Of a stretch of 64,000 nt of DNA, positions 12,900-25,488 are shown in pieces. Below the pieces are notes generated by a model. It worked only from the letters and a program-made list of their open reading frames with translations. It made no database searches and was not told the DNA's origin. The stretch lies in assembly GCA_021442155.1 (NCBI GenBank), contig CM038228.1, positions 81,969,095 to 82,033,094 of the forward strand. The letters are read 5' to 3'. A program made the position numbers and the translations under genes. The first letter of the stretch is position 1. Each line of letters begins with the position of its first letter. The stretch is from Cymbidium sinense. Lineage: Eukaryota; Streptophyta; Magnoliopsida; Asparagales; Orchidaceae.

Positions 12900-13508
12900 T
12901 TATTTTTATTTATCATGTGTTGGATTTACTTTAACACTACTTGTCTCACCGGGCTTTTAACTTGTGATATTACACGTTGACTTTCAGGAAGTAATAAGGA
13001 AGAGTAGTGACTAGACAATACTCTTGAATTGTACTATTTTGTTATATAGTTTTGGAGATTGTAAAGACCTTTTGAGTATGTAAAATTTACGTTTTGATGT
13101 CTTAAATTATTTTTTATTTATGTTGATATTCAATGTTACACATTTTCAGATATGTGATTTAAATATGAAATGACTATTAGAAAAATTCAAATATAAGTGT
13201 TTGTTTGTGATGATTGTAAAGACCTTGAGTACAATTTACGTTTTAATGTCTATAGTTATTTTTTTTTATGTTAATGTTTGATTTTGCATTCTTCCAGATA
13301 TGCAATTCAAATATGAAATGATTATTAGAATAATTCAAATATCAGAGTTTGTTTGTGATGATTTGGTGAGGTTTAGTTTCTACCTATTTGCCTCAAATCT
13401 TTACATGTCGATGAGTTGGTGGAAGATGTGTCTAATTGAGTTGAGCTATCCTATTTTGTTACATCTCAGATTTACCGTGAGATAGAGGGGGTCATTTGAG
13501 ATGTGACA
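12900..13508 (+). mobile_element. Possible 3' part of an LTR (start not found)
   Basis: The sequence ends GGGGGTCATTTGAGATGTGACA at 13508. This matches the end of the complete Gypsy element's 3' LTR in this window (GGGGTCATCTGGGGTGTGACA at 25463-25483), including the CA terminus. A stretch near 12950 (CACCGGGCTTTTAACTTGTG) also looks LTR-like. No matching TG start or target-site duplication was identified, so the left limit is arbitrary. Confidence 0.35.
13057..13365. repeat. Tandem duplication, about 155-base unit, two copies
   Basis: Two adjacent copies each run from GATTGTAAAGACCTT, through ATTTACGTTTT.ATGTCT and AGATATG..ATT.AAATATG, to TTTGTTTGTGATGATT. The first starts at 13057 and the second at 13212. 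They differ by several substitutions and small indels, so the duplication is not recent. The block lies in a segment that ends like an LTR (see 12900-13508). Confidence 0.8.
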
Positions 13509-13544
13509 CTAGATCTATTCTTATAAGTGATATTTGCTCATTTA

Positions 13545-14340
13545 CTTTTTTTTAAAAAATGAAGTACTAGTAATTATAAAATCATGAATTAAAGTAAAAT
13601 CTAATATAATTCTACGTCCTTCATTAGTAACTCCAAACTCATAGATATCATAAATGCTTTTAAGATCTTTTATCACTTTACCAACATATTCATTTAAATC
13701 TCCTCCATTAAATTCTCTTTTTTCAAGTGGCATTCTTTGCATTAATTCCTCTAGGTCATTTCAAAATTTTTCTTTTGAGCATACGTCCAAATTTATTTGA
13801 AGAACATAAATATTTATAATATTAATAATCTTAGCATCAATAACAATCTTTAAATTTATAATTCTACTCTAATTTTATTAATTTTCACAACTTTATTCTT
13901 GACTATATGATTATCTAAGATTTAATTGACTCTCTTGAATACCAAAGTTTTAAACATAAATTATCAATCATCATGGCCTTCTCCTCAATTCATTTAGTTT
14001 CTTCAATGTATAAGATATTGATCTTTCTAGGAACCATAATATCTATTAATTTCATTAATTTATCTGTGAGAGTACTTATATTTCAAGTTTTTATCTTAAT
14101 TTTAATTTCATACACTAACTTCTTTGCTCTCAAACGTCCATAATGTGGGAACACTTGCTTATTTGTTGCCATCGGCTGACACACTTTTAATTATTTTGGT
14201 CATATATTTATTAGGAAAGCCAGCATTAATGTAATGTATTAATGGATGTCATGGTTTTTCGTTAAGTTTTATGTTGGTTGTCAACTACCTAATGCAATCC
14301 TCCACTTTTCTCATCCGAGACTTGGGACCCAGCAATGACA
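13545..14340 (-). mobile_element. RTE-clade LINE, 5' part (endonuclease region), antisense
   Basis: Read on the - strand, it starts with the same 5' leader as the full-span copy at 27035 (..GGTCCCAAGTCTCGGATG.., GGTAGTTGACAACCAAC). It continues into remnants of the apurinic-type endonuclease: LTDKLMKLIDIMV.RKINIL, then NIL.IEETK and a block ending in the GDLNEYVGKV-like text. One piece (MQRMPLEKREFNGGDLNEYV) is still open. The copy ends near 13545 at the F.KKK position. Everything downstream (reverse transcriptase and tail) is missing, which is unusual for a LINE and suggests a later deletion. Confidence 0.75.
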
Positions 14341-14779
14341 GTGTGTCGCAATTTTTAATTCTTGCTCATGGACTAGTCTAATATTTTATATTTAGTCATT
14401 GTGAAATGAAATTTCTTAAATAATAAATGGTTTAATAATAAATTAGATATGTAACTGAAAAAAACTTTAATAGAATATTAGGTATTAAAATATTATAAAC
14501 ACTATTTAGTCTTGTAAAGGTGTTATAATATTAAAATAATCTATTTTCAATCTCTCTTTTTTTTCATTTATTTTTCAACATGGAATATCTTACCTCAATT
14601 TTAAAATATTTTAGGTATGTGTGATTGGGTTCATTGGCCATCGTAAGCTTAAGGCTACATATTGAGGGCTCTGCTTTTGTCTCCATAAAGGCTTACCTAT
14701 ATCGCCCTACTTGTATTTGTCATCATAAACATACTAATTTGATGACTCTTTTGTCAACATGCAAGTCACTTTTTGTGCA

Positions 14780-15680
14780 TTATGCTTTTTAAACTTTTTA
14801 TAATTTAACATGATGCATAATATAATTAGCAGAATTTGAATGACACTTTAGAATATATGAAGAATTTCTCAAACTTTATTTACATGTACATTTACTTACA
14901 TATAAATTTGCACATGAAATATTAAATTGAATTTGATTTGTGAATTAGAAATTAAGTATCTTATCCAATTGATGATTGATAATAGGACAAATCTACTTGA
15001 GGTGGTACTACAAAATCTTGTTCTTTTATACACAACCAATAAAATATGATCTTCTCAATTTTAACTTTAAAAACTTCAAATTTGAGGACTCTTTTGCCTC
15101 TATTATATGGATTCACCGTCATTGCCTTACCTGTACAGATTATTCTAAACATATCAACTTGCCTTTTATTTCCATATGGAAACACCTTTGTAAGTCTACC
15201 TGTACAGATTATTTTAAAGTTGTCATTGTCAATCTATCCACTCATGAGCTTCTTAAACTTATTCATTCTTATTATTGAACATTTAATTGTATACATGATT
15301 CAGCTAAATAGGCTAATTGACATTATGCATTAATATACAACCAATAAATGCCAGTTATCCAACATTAAAATACAACAATTAATTAGAAGGTTAATATACT
15401 TCAAGTTATGCTTTTTAATGCGTAATCATATAATTGTAACTAATTGGACAAGAACGTGTACTTTGCAATATGAGAATATTTTAAACTTTCTTTGCATGTA
15501 CATTTAATTATACATATATTTGCACATGAAAGGCTAAATCAAATCCAATTCGTGAATTAGAAGTTATCTTACCCAATTGACGATGGATAAAAGGACAAGT
15601 TGATCGCAGCATTGCCTATGAAACCTTATTCTTTTATAGACAACTTATAAAACATAACCTTCTCTGAATAATACACTTCA
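14780..15680. repeat. Diverged direct duplication, about 300-base unit, 0.6 kb apart
   Basis: The segment at about 14780-15060 (ATGCTTTTTAAACTTT.., ACATGTACATTTACTTA, TTGCACATGAAA, GTGAATTAGAA, CCAATTGATGAT) recurs at about 15400-15660 in the same order and orientation with many differences. A smaller repeat, CCTGTACAGATTATT, occurs at about 15130 and 15200. The translations are not continuous proteins. Probably an old local duplication or a repeat family; no class assigned. Confidence 0.5.
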
Positions 15681-17493
15681 AAAGTTTTCAACTTATTTTA
15701 AAACCAAAAACAACATCAAATTAATCATTTATCTCAAAAGATCTTCTCCTCATGCAAATGTTAATACTTATCACTTCAATTTGGTGCCAATTTACTGGAG
15801 AAAATCATAAAAATCGGATTTTATCTAACCTTCTCTTTCTCCTTTCTCTCCTTTTTTGCCTTCAACTTCCTCCCTCCTACAATACTACTCTCGGTTTGGA
15901 CTGTTGGACCATAGAAGTGAGAAATAAAATGATATTTTATGCTTAAAATAAAAATTTCTCTTTGTATATAATTAATATAGATTATTAAATATTAAAAATA
16001 ATCAGAATCCTTTCATTTCCTTGCAGCTTTTGCATTCAAAGTTAACTGGAAAGGGCCTTTGGTGCTAAAATGTCTTATTTAAGTGAATAGTGCGATAAAT
16101 ATATAAATCTTTTCATTGAAGGGACCTTGGGGTAAATAATCTTTTTAGGCAAAATAAGTTATATAAATTAATATAATTATAATTATACATATACATCTAT
16201 ATATCAAAATGATCCTAAAAAAATATAGTACTTTATAAAAATTGTATTTATCATTTTTGTCAGGTGCAAAAAATGAGGCATGCAATTTAAGATTTTTTAA
16301 CTTTTATCTTTTAAAAAATTTTGTATTAAAATTTCATTGATTTGAAATTTGAATGCTTCTTTATTAATAACTATGATGGATATATTGCATGATCATAAAA
16401 AGAGTAGTATAGGTGTTGTGGCAATCTTGTTAAATTGGTTTTCTACCGACTCGTTTCTATTTGCTATGAGATAGGATGAGTTTTGGTGGCAAATGTGTAG
16501 TTTGATTGTCCGCCTTTGTCGCATATTGTGCTTGACTGAGAGAGATCAAATTGGGCTGATAATGAGATTCTAGGATTTTTTTTTTCTGTGCATCTATACG
16601 AAGGATAGTTCCTTCATTTTAAGCTACATTGAAGTCAAATCACATAAATGTTGATGTCTCTTTGTTGTTATTTTCCAGTTCTCATTTTTAATTGTTTTAG
16701 GTGCATTGATCTTTATCCTAGTAATGCTTCGACTTTGTGTTTTTGACGACCATGCTATAGCAAATTAGTATAAACGAATAGTTCTAAAATCGATAACCAA
16801 TAAGTTTGATAGGTTAAAGAATTCTCACCTTTGAAGAATCAAAAGACGTTGTTCATGTCCAGCAAGGTCTTATAAAGCCACTCATGGGACATTCAAAGAT
16901 GCCAGTGGATGAGTGAATACAGAAAGACACCAATAGATGAAAAAGCTCTTACATCAATGCAATTGTATTTGGTGGGCGAGGTCTTCAAGGAGAGGACCAT
17001 GAAAGGTTCATAACTCATGTTAGAGTCATTATTCATCACTAAAATCCTGTCATAACTTTCTATCAGGACAAAAGTTGTATTTGCTTCACAGGTATATTAA
17101 TTAATTCATATATGAAGTAGTGTAGTTCAATTATTCATGATTTAAGAAATATTTATGTAGATATGGACAATGAGGATCAGACTTTTTATTATAATACTCT
17201 TTATTTTTTCTTTTATAAGCACTTTCATAACACCTTGTATGGGAGAGATTTTACATGCTTAAAAGATATGAAGAACTCACTGCTACCAAAAGATGTGATT
17301 TCTAAGCTAGCGTGTTGACAAAAAAGCAAAATGAGTGATTAGTTGTGAGAGAGAGATCTGAGGACGTAGCTTGTGACGATGGCATCATTTGTGTTAAGAC
17401 TAGACTTGGGCACTACGTGGGTTGGATTAAGTCTATTTGGGTCAAGGGATTTTAAATTTTTACCAAAGCTTTGCATGGTTTGATAGTCAAGTT

Positions 17494-19355
17494 TGTAATA
17501 TCCATTTCATTATTTCCTTATTGTTTAAGCTAATTAACCGTTATTCTTGTAGCATTCACGTAGCAAATCCACTTTACCGCGCATCGGCGGGATTAAAGCA
17601 CTCGACGCGTGTATGGCCGGGATCGATCGAAGGTAATTTCATTTCCTTCCATAGCCGCGGCCTTATTTCATTCCGTCCGGCGAGTTCTTCGTTCCTCCTT
17701 TCCGCTTCCGCAGCGGCATCGGCCATTTTCTCCGTGACAGGAACCGAGCCGTCCCTTCCACCGGCATCGGCACGGACCCTCCGTGGCGCGGTCTGCGCCG
17801 TTCGAGTAACCGCCGCTGGACCTGCCCTTCGGTGGAAGCCATTCCGCCGGCCTTACGGTATGTCAGTGACGGCCGGTTGGAAATCCAGTAAGCCCTTCGG
17901 TTTGGAAATCGTGAAGCCGTGAAGCTCCAGTGAGCCGTCGGCTTGGGGATTTGTTCAGCGTCGGAAACTTAAGGAATTTTGTAAGTTCTTAATTCTTTCT
18001 ATCCCTTTTCTTTCGTACGGACCTTCCTTGATGTTGAAATCGTGATTGGGGAGTTTGAACTATTTTGGTCTAGGTGAGTTGGAATTTAGTAAAGCGGGGT
18101 TTAGAATTGGCATTTTTGCTAATTTTAGTTTTTAATTTAAGCAGGTAATTAATAGTGACGTTAGGAGATTTCTTTGGTGTTGTACTCAGTGTTTAAAACT
18201 TATGAGGAAGATCATTCGGTAAGATTGGTGTTAATTATTTCATTTATGAGGTTATGTTATAGAAGTGCTTAGAAGAGTTATTTATTATAGGTTGTGTACT
18301 TCGAGGAGGAATCGAGGAGGTCACGACATTGACAAACCGAGGTGAGACATAATTCTTAATGTAAATTCGGTTTACATGTATGTATCCCTTGTTTTACTAC
18401 TTCATTATAAATTGTATGAATACGTAGATTTAAATAAATGTGTAAATCTAATCTTTATTTCTGCGAGATTCGATTCTGATGATTATAAGCTATTTATATG
18501 ATTTCATTGTATAGAAATATTTTAATCATGTAAAAGCGATAATTTGATAAGCAGGGAAATGTCGGAAAATTGTGATAGGAAGGTTATATTCTGATCTGCC
18601 TTGAATGAAAAGTTCGAGAGATGAGCCGTGATTAGGGATCTTAGTATCCACTCACATGAGGTTGTTAAATTGTTAAGTTTGTCCGTGTCAGATTAGGTAT
18701 GTAGAGTATGGTTACAGCCTGCGCACACTACCTTGCTAGGCGACGGGTGTGACACTTATGAATGAAAGAAAACCTCTGCGATTATAAATGACATTTAGAA
18801 AATGATTTGATATAGGCGGAAATGAAAATCTTTTCGTGAGCGTTGATTGATCTGATATGAACACAATTATTCGGTTATATTGTTACGTTTTCGGCCTTTC
18901 TGACGTATTGTTGATTCTGATGTTACATTCTTGCACAGTTTACTACAGTTTTCGACTTGTAAATTTACATTATGCACGCGATTGTTTCTCTTGTCTTTAT
19001 CGAGCTTTTAGCGTTCTCACTAAAACTTTTACTTATGATCTTCTGGTTGAAAATTCGGAAAAGGCAGTGGGTAGAAGTATTTTGTTGCGTTAATATAGTT
19101 TTGGGAAGCTTAAAGGCTTTTGTGCATCTGAAATTAAATGTCTTTAGTTGCTGTATTTATTTACAATATTTAAATGCTTGATTTGTGATATGAATTAAGT
19201 TAAAGTATATGTATAAATAGTTTAGTGATGATTTGATTAGATTCTTTCACGTTCATGATAGCCGGTTGGAGCGTGTTGGTGAAATCGTGTCCGTCAGTCG
19301 TCCTGATACATTGCAACTTGATTGACCAGCATAAGGGGTCATCAGGGTGTAACGA
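17494..19355 (+). repeat. 5' LTR of the Gypsy element
   Basis: About 1.86 kb. The first 460 bases hold a GC-rich island (about 17570-17960, many CCGGC/CGGC motifs) in an otherwise AT-rich genome. This explains the accidental 161-codon open frame at 17437-17922, which is not a gene. It aligns along its whole length with the LTR at 23595, but with many short gaps. Confidence 0.88.
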
Positions 19356-19359
19356 AAAG

Positions 19360-19370
19360 TGATATCGAGC
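19360..19370 (+). other. Probable primer-binding site (tRNA-Met type)
   Basis: TGATATCGAGC lies five bases after the 5' LTR. The usual plant site complementary to initiator tRNA-Met is TGGTATCAGAGC. This one differs by one substitution and one missing base, consistent with a decayed element. Confidence 0.6.
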
Positions 19371-19559
19371 GATAAGGTTGAAAACGAGCAAAGATTGATA
19401 GGAATGGAAGCATGATTTGGATTTAGGGATAAGTGTTGAATTGATCAATGTATAGGGCGATTAAGTTTGGGTTAGGAATCTATATGTTCTTAATTTCATG
19501 CATGTATGATATTTAATAAATATGTATCATATAAATACTTTTTATAATTTCTGATTAAT

Positions 19560-22500
19560 TTGCGAAGAAATGAAGAAAGGAGGAGAGGTCATTCCGACTA
19601 AATCACCACTGGCGAAGATAATTCGGTGAAACAACTGAAGCAGTGGTGAAGGTAGATGGTGAAGGGTTGATTGATTTCCAGGTTGTTGATAAGTAGCTCA
19701 TGGAAAAATCTGAGGCCGATCGAGTATGGTTGAAGTGGACCAACATTTGAGGATATTTCAAACGTTCAAACCACCATTGAGGAGCGTGATCATAGTGGCG
19801 GAAGATTGTACTTAAATTGGAAAAATTTTGGATGGGATGATTTGCCCAGCAGAGTAGTTAGCTACTTTTTTGTATTAGAAGGGGAGCGAGAAAGGTGGTG
19901 GAAGCATGGAAAAGATTTGAAATGATTACTCGATCAAATGGGATGAGTTTGTCAAAGTATTCAAAATTGGTTTATTCCATATCCCGGCTTTACTGACAAA
20001 TTTTTCAATTTAACTCAAGGCTCAAAACTATAATGCAATATGAGGTTCACTTCTAGATATCTCCATTATATCGATCTGGAGAGAAATGTCATAGATTCTG
20101 TACCGAGATCAATTAGATTAGCTTCACTAATATCAGTGAGTTCTGGTGTTAGTTGAAGAATTTAGAAAGAAAGAATGAGTTGAATTTTTCCAAGCGATTG
20201 GGATTCTGCGACAAGAAAACTTTGAAAGAAGGCGATTCTAGCAGATTTAGAAATTTAAGATGATAAACAAATTGATTGGAAACTATTTGTGATAAGTGTG
20301 GAAAGACATTTTGGTCAATATGGCGATCGGGGAGATCTGAGATATTGTGGATTGGACGTAGATTGCCGCGATGGAAGAAGAAGGAGTAAAATCATACAAT
20401 TATTCGGGACGAGTCAACAAAGAAAATTTTGGAAGCGAAGCCGGGTAACAATTTTGGGAAGACCTTCAATTGAAAAAGGAGAAACTTGAGCGAACCAACT
20501 CCAATAAAATAAAGTTTCTTATCACTCAGCGAAGGAATCAAATGAAGTGGTGTCAGCTTAAAATTTGAGATCATTTGGGTTGATTCTGTTTGATTCCGCA
20601 TTCGTTCATTTCGATTCCTTTTTGTCAGTTTACAGTTGATCTTATTATTTCATACCTTGTATTGAATGTGGTATCTGGTGATAGTTTGAATCTGAAATAG
20701 GAAATGTGTTGTTGGCATTAACATTCAAGATAAACACTTTCTGAGAACTAATTATCTTACCAATCGAGACATTTTGGCGTTATCTTAGGTATGGATTGGT
20801 TGATCAAATATTTTGCAACAATTGAATCTTTGGAAGAGGAGAGTGAAATTTTTGCATGCATGGTGAAAAATCATTTTATTTTTCTTGTGATAAGAACGTC
20901 ATTTCTTCTTTGATTAGTGCAGTAAGTTGAGTAAATATTTAAGAAGCGGTGAAAATTACAGCCAAATTAGATGTGTTGAATAAGGAGGTGTTTGAGCGAA
21001 AAATATTCCGTTGTTTGAATTTCGATGTGTTTCGGAGGAATTACTTTCACCAACAGTAGAGTTTGGGATTGATGTACAACAGTATAACTTACATAAACTC
21101 TCTACGGGATGGCTCACAAGAATTGCGAGGAATTGAAGTGTCGATTCAGAATTAGACAAAGGATTTATTCGGCAACTCAGTGGAGTGCAGAGTATTATTT
21201 GTTAAGAAAAGGATGGTTACATGTGATTGTGTGTGTTGATTACAGGAGTTAAATAAAGTGACAATCGAAACAGTATCCACTAGAATTGATGATTTATTTG
21301 ATCAGTTGGAGAGGAACGTATTTTTTAGAATTGATTTGAGATGCGGATATCGTGAGTTAGAGTTAAAGATCTTGATATTTTTAAAAGCGACTTTTGGAGT
21401 ATGGACATTATGAATTCTTGTGCCATTTTTGGTTTAACTAATGCTCCTGCGTCTTTATGGACTTAATGAATCGTGTTTTGGCTTGGTGGACCAGGTTTGT
21501 TATCATCTTTATTGATGATATTCGATTTATTAAAGCGATGAAGAAACGTCTGAATCATCGAGGATTATTTTAAATTGTTAAAACAAAATCAATTATATGC
21601 AAATTTTTAAAATGTGAATTTTGGATGCATAGCGTCGCATTTAGGTCATGTCGGTGGCGAAGGAGTTTGTTGATCCTCAAAAGTAAAAGCAATTTTAGAA
21701 TGGTTGCGCAAAGAATTACAGTTCATGATTTTACGGGCTTAGCAGGTTATTACGGGAAGTTTGTCGAGATTTTCTCATTGCAATCTATCTAATTTATTGA
21801 GAAAGGATATCAAATTCAATTCGATGGGCGGTGAATGTGAAGAGTTTTGAAAGCGTTGACTTGATTTTATTTATTCCATGGCGAGGATTCCAAATATTTA
21901 GTGATATCTTTAAAAGGTTTGGGTGTGTCTTAATGCGAAACGAAGAGTAATTCATCTTGAGACAATTAAAGCCTCCACGAAAGAAATTATCCGTCGTGAT
22001 CTCGAAGTTAGCATGGTTTTGCTCTTAAAATTTGGAGACATTACTTTATATGGGTGAAATGTGAAATTTTCATCGTCTTAAATATATCTTTCACAAAAAT
22101 GAAGAAGAAGATGGCTTGAGTTTATTAAAGATTATGATTTAGATATTGTATTGTCGAGCAAATTTAATGTAATGGTACGTTAAGTCGTAGTCCAGGAAAT
22201 GCAGGTTGATTATTACTCAAAACGAGTTGATCGAGAGAATTAAAGGCTCTGGTAGAAGTTAGAAAATTGATGATCTTGGGCATTTATCTCGATTGATCTG
22301 TCAACTTTATTTGAGAATCGCTGCTGGTCGTGGATATCGAATTCATTGAACAAATCCAGTTAATTGAGCGACTTGTAGAGATCTGAGAGGGTATTATTGA
22401 AGCATTCACGATTATGGTGATCGGTGTTGAAAGAAATTTTGAGGAGGTTCAGGCGGGATATACATTCATCGGTAGTTCAAAATGTATAAAGATTTAAAAG

Positions 22501-23594
22501 CGACATTTTGGTGGTCGGTATGAAGAAAGACATGCTTCTAAATGTCGCTGTCAGTTGTTAAAAGGCATCAAAGACCGGTGGATTATTCAGTCATTACATC
22601 TGGAGTGGAAGTGGGAAGAAATTGCATGGATTTTGTTATGGGATTTCCAGATCTGGAATTATGATAGTATATAGGTTGTTGTGGATAGATTGACCAAGTC
22701 GACTCATTTCTTACCCACATGAAACGAGATTGATTGATAAATTGTCAGATTATATGTTAAAGAAATTGTAAGACTTCATGGTGTACCAAAGTGATCGTCT
22801 CGGAGATGGTAGATTTACTTCAGATTATGGAAAGGAATTGAGGCTTGCGCATTACTTAAGTCTGACTTTTCATCCAGGTGATGGACAATCGGAAGAACAA
22901 TTCAAGTCTAGAAGATTTGTTGAGGTTATGTGTTTTAGATTTTGGAGGTAGGGAAGATCATATTCACATGATCGAGTTTGCTTCTGATAATAACTACCTC
23001 AGTATTGATGGCTCCGTATGAAGCGTTATGGTCGAAAGTGTAGAACTCCATTAAGTTGGGTGAAGTGGGAGAAAACATTTATTAGGTCGAGTTGGTTGAA
23101 ATCGAAAATCAGATTAATCGAGATAGATTGAAAGTCGGATCGTCGGGAAGTATTACGACTTAAAGCATGAGAATTTCAAGTTGGAGAATTTGTATTTTGA
23201 AAGTCAAACTATGAAGGAATTAGTAGATTTGGTCACGAGGTAAATTGAGCCCTGATGGGGCCTTTTGAAATCATTGAAAGGATCGGCAATATGAACTACA
23301 GACTGCACTTACGACATTCCGTCTTTCACATTTCAATGTTGAGAAAATGGATCACGAATCTGAGCGAGAATATACAAAGTTTGAAATAAGACCGTTGACT
23401 TATGCATTGGAGCGAGAAAAGATTTTAGAATTTGATGTGAAGAGATTGCGAAATAGACAAATTTCTATGTTAAAATTAAATGGAAGACCAATCAAAGAAG
23501 CAGGAGGTTGAACAGAGATGATGAGGAAGTTTCCTTCATGTTTGAATGATTCAAAAGAAATTTCGAGGAGAAATTTTTTTTGTTAGAGGGAAAT
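19560..23594 (+). pseudogene. Gypsy gag-pol remnant
   Basis: Readable pieces in order are: gag (WWKHGKDLK, then KWDEFVKVFK, about 19890-19965); a possible zinc-knuckle/protease zone; reverse transcriptase (IDDLFDQLERN, FFRIDLRCGYRELELK, about 21270-21370; catalytic IFIDDI at about 21505); RNase H (not clearly readable); integrase (LEWKWEEIAW, VVVDRLTKSTHFLP, about 22595-22720); and C-terminal SHFSMLRKWI (about 23318). Frames change repeatedly and stops are frequent. A purine-rich AGAGGGAAAT just before 23595 serves as the polypurine tract. Confidence 0.85.
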
Positions 23595-25483
23595 TGTAAT
23601 ATCCATTTCATTATTTCTATTATTGTTTAAGCTAATTAACCGTTATTCTTGTAGCTTTCAGTAATCCACTTTACTTGCGCAGGTGGATTAAAGCACTCGG
23701 CAGCGTGTATGGTAGGGATCGATCGAAGGTAATTTTTCCTTCCATGGCCGTCTTTATTTCATTTCGCCGCATGCGAGTTCTTCTTCCTCCTTCCCTTCGC
23801 AGCCGGCATCGGCATTTCTCCGTGACCGCAGGCTGCGAGCCAGATCCTTCCACCGGCATCGGCCGGGACCACTCCGTGAGATCTGCGCCGTTCGGCCCGT
23901 AACCGCCGCTGGACCGCTCGGTGGAAGCGAATTCCCTTTGTCGACGAGGTATGTCCGTGACCGACGGGTTGGAAATCCGTAAGCTTCGGTTTAAATCCGT
24001 GAACCGTCGGCTCGAAGATCGCTTTTGATTTCTTCTGGCCGATCGACTTAAGAAATTTTGTAAGTTCTTAATTTCTTTCCTATCCCTTTTCTTTCAACGA
24101 CCTTGGATGTTGAAATCGTGATTGGGGAGTTTGAACGTTTTTACTTGGTGAGTTGTAGAATTATTGTGTAGTAAAACGGGGGTTTAGAATTGGCATTTTT
24201 GCTAATTTTAGTTTTTTAATTTAAGCAGGTAATTAATAGTGACGTTAGGAGATTTCTTTGGAGATTACTTTGGAGTCGTACTCCAGTGTTTCCAAAGCTT
24301 ATGAGGAGAGATCAATTTCAGGTAAGATTGGTGTTAATTATGTTTCATTTATGAGTTGTATGTTATAGAAGTGCTTAGAAGAGTTATTTCATTATAGGTT
24401 GTGTATCGAGGAGGAATCGAATCGCATCTTGACGCAAACGAGGTGTGAACATAATTCTTAATGTAAATTCAGTTTATCTATGTATCCCTTGTTTCTCTTG
24501 TTTACGTATAAATTGTATGAATACATGATTTACGATATTGAATGTCTTGTCGTATTGAATGTAAATCTGAATCTTTATTATTTCGAGTGCATGATCTTGA
24601 TTTATAATGATTATAAGCGATATTTAATATGATTTCATTGGGCGTATAGAAATGTTTTACATGTGTAAAGCGATAATGATAAAGCGAAATGTCGGGAAAA
24701 TTGTGATAGGAAGGCTATATTACAGAATCTGCTTGAGATGACAAAAGTTGACGAGATGAGCGTGATTAGGGGATCTTAGTATCCCTCGCATTTGAGGTTG
24801 TGTTAGGTCCCGTGTGTCTTAGGTATGTAGAGTATGGTTCGACCGCGCACCTACTGACTTTTTAGGCGGAAAGGGTGGCGACCTTATGAATGAAAGTCAA
24901 ACCTATAATTATAAATGACATTCTGAAAATGATTTGATATAGAACTAAGCGAAATGAAAATCAATTCGCGTTGATGATCTGATATGAGCTACTATTATTG
25001 TTATATTATTCATTCTGCGGCCTTCTGACATATGTTGATTCTGATATTACATTCTTGATCTGATTTTCTGATTTACCAAATTGTAAATTCATACGCGCGA
25101 TTGTTTCTTGTCTTTATGAGCTTGTTTTAGCATTCTTGTCTGTAAAACTTTTAGCTTATGATCTCTTGTTGAAAATTCGGAAAAGACTGGGTAGAAGTTT
25201 TATTTTGTTAATGTATAATTTTGGGAAGCTTAAAGGCTTTTTGGTGCATTACAAATTAAATGTCTTTAGTTCTTTCTGTATTTATTTATTAAAGATTTCG
25301 TCTTAGGTATTTGTGATATGAATTAAGTTAAGTAGTATGTGAATTAAATAGTTTAGTGATGATTTGATTAGATATACCTTTCACTGCTCGTTCATGATAG
25401 CAGTTGGAGCGTGTCGGTGGAATCATGTCCGTCAGTGTCCTATTCTATTTGTTAAAGCATGGGGGGTCATCTGGGGTGTGACA
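23595..25483 (+). repeat. 3' LTR of the Gypsy element
   Basis: About 1.89 kb, TG...CA, followed directly by the target-site duplication AAGTT. Compared with the 5' LTR, long identical blocks alternate with clusters of one- to several-base insertions and deletions, more than single-base transitions. Confidence 0.9.
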
Positions 25484-25488
25484 AAGTT

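Larger units (their letters stand above)
17494..25483 (+). mobile_element. Complete but decayed Ty3/Gypsy LTR retrotransposon, TSD AAGTT
   Basis: Two long terminal repeats (17494-19355 and 23595-25483) begin TGTAATATCC and end near GGGTGT.ACA, flanked by AAGTT at 17489-17493 and 25484-25488. Inside come a primer-binding site, gag (KWDEFVKVF near 19940), reverse transcriptase (CVDYRELNKVT-like at about 21227, VIIFIDDI at 21499-21522), integrase (C..CQ..K, EWKWEEIAW and VVVDRLTKS at 22540-22710) and a purine tract before the right LTR. Reverse transcriptase preceding integrase defines Gypsy. Every domain is broken by stops and frameshifts, so it is not autonomous. Confidence 0.92.

Noticed and set aside
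17437..17922. 161-codon open frame on +
   Set aside because: It lies across the GC-rich start of the Gypsy 5' LTR, where few stops are expected. The homologous part of the 3' LTR does not keep the frame.
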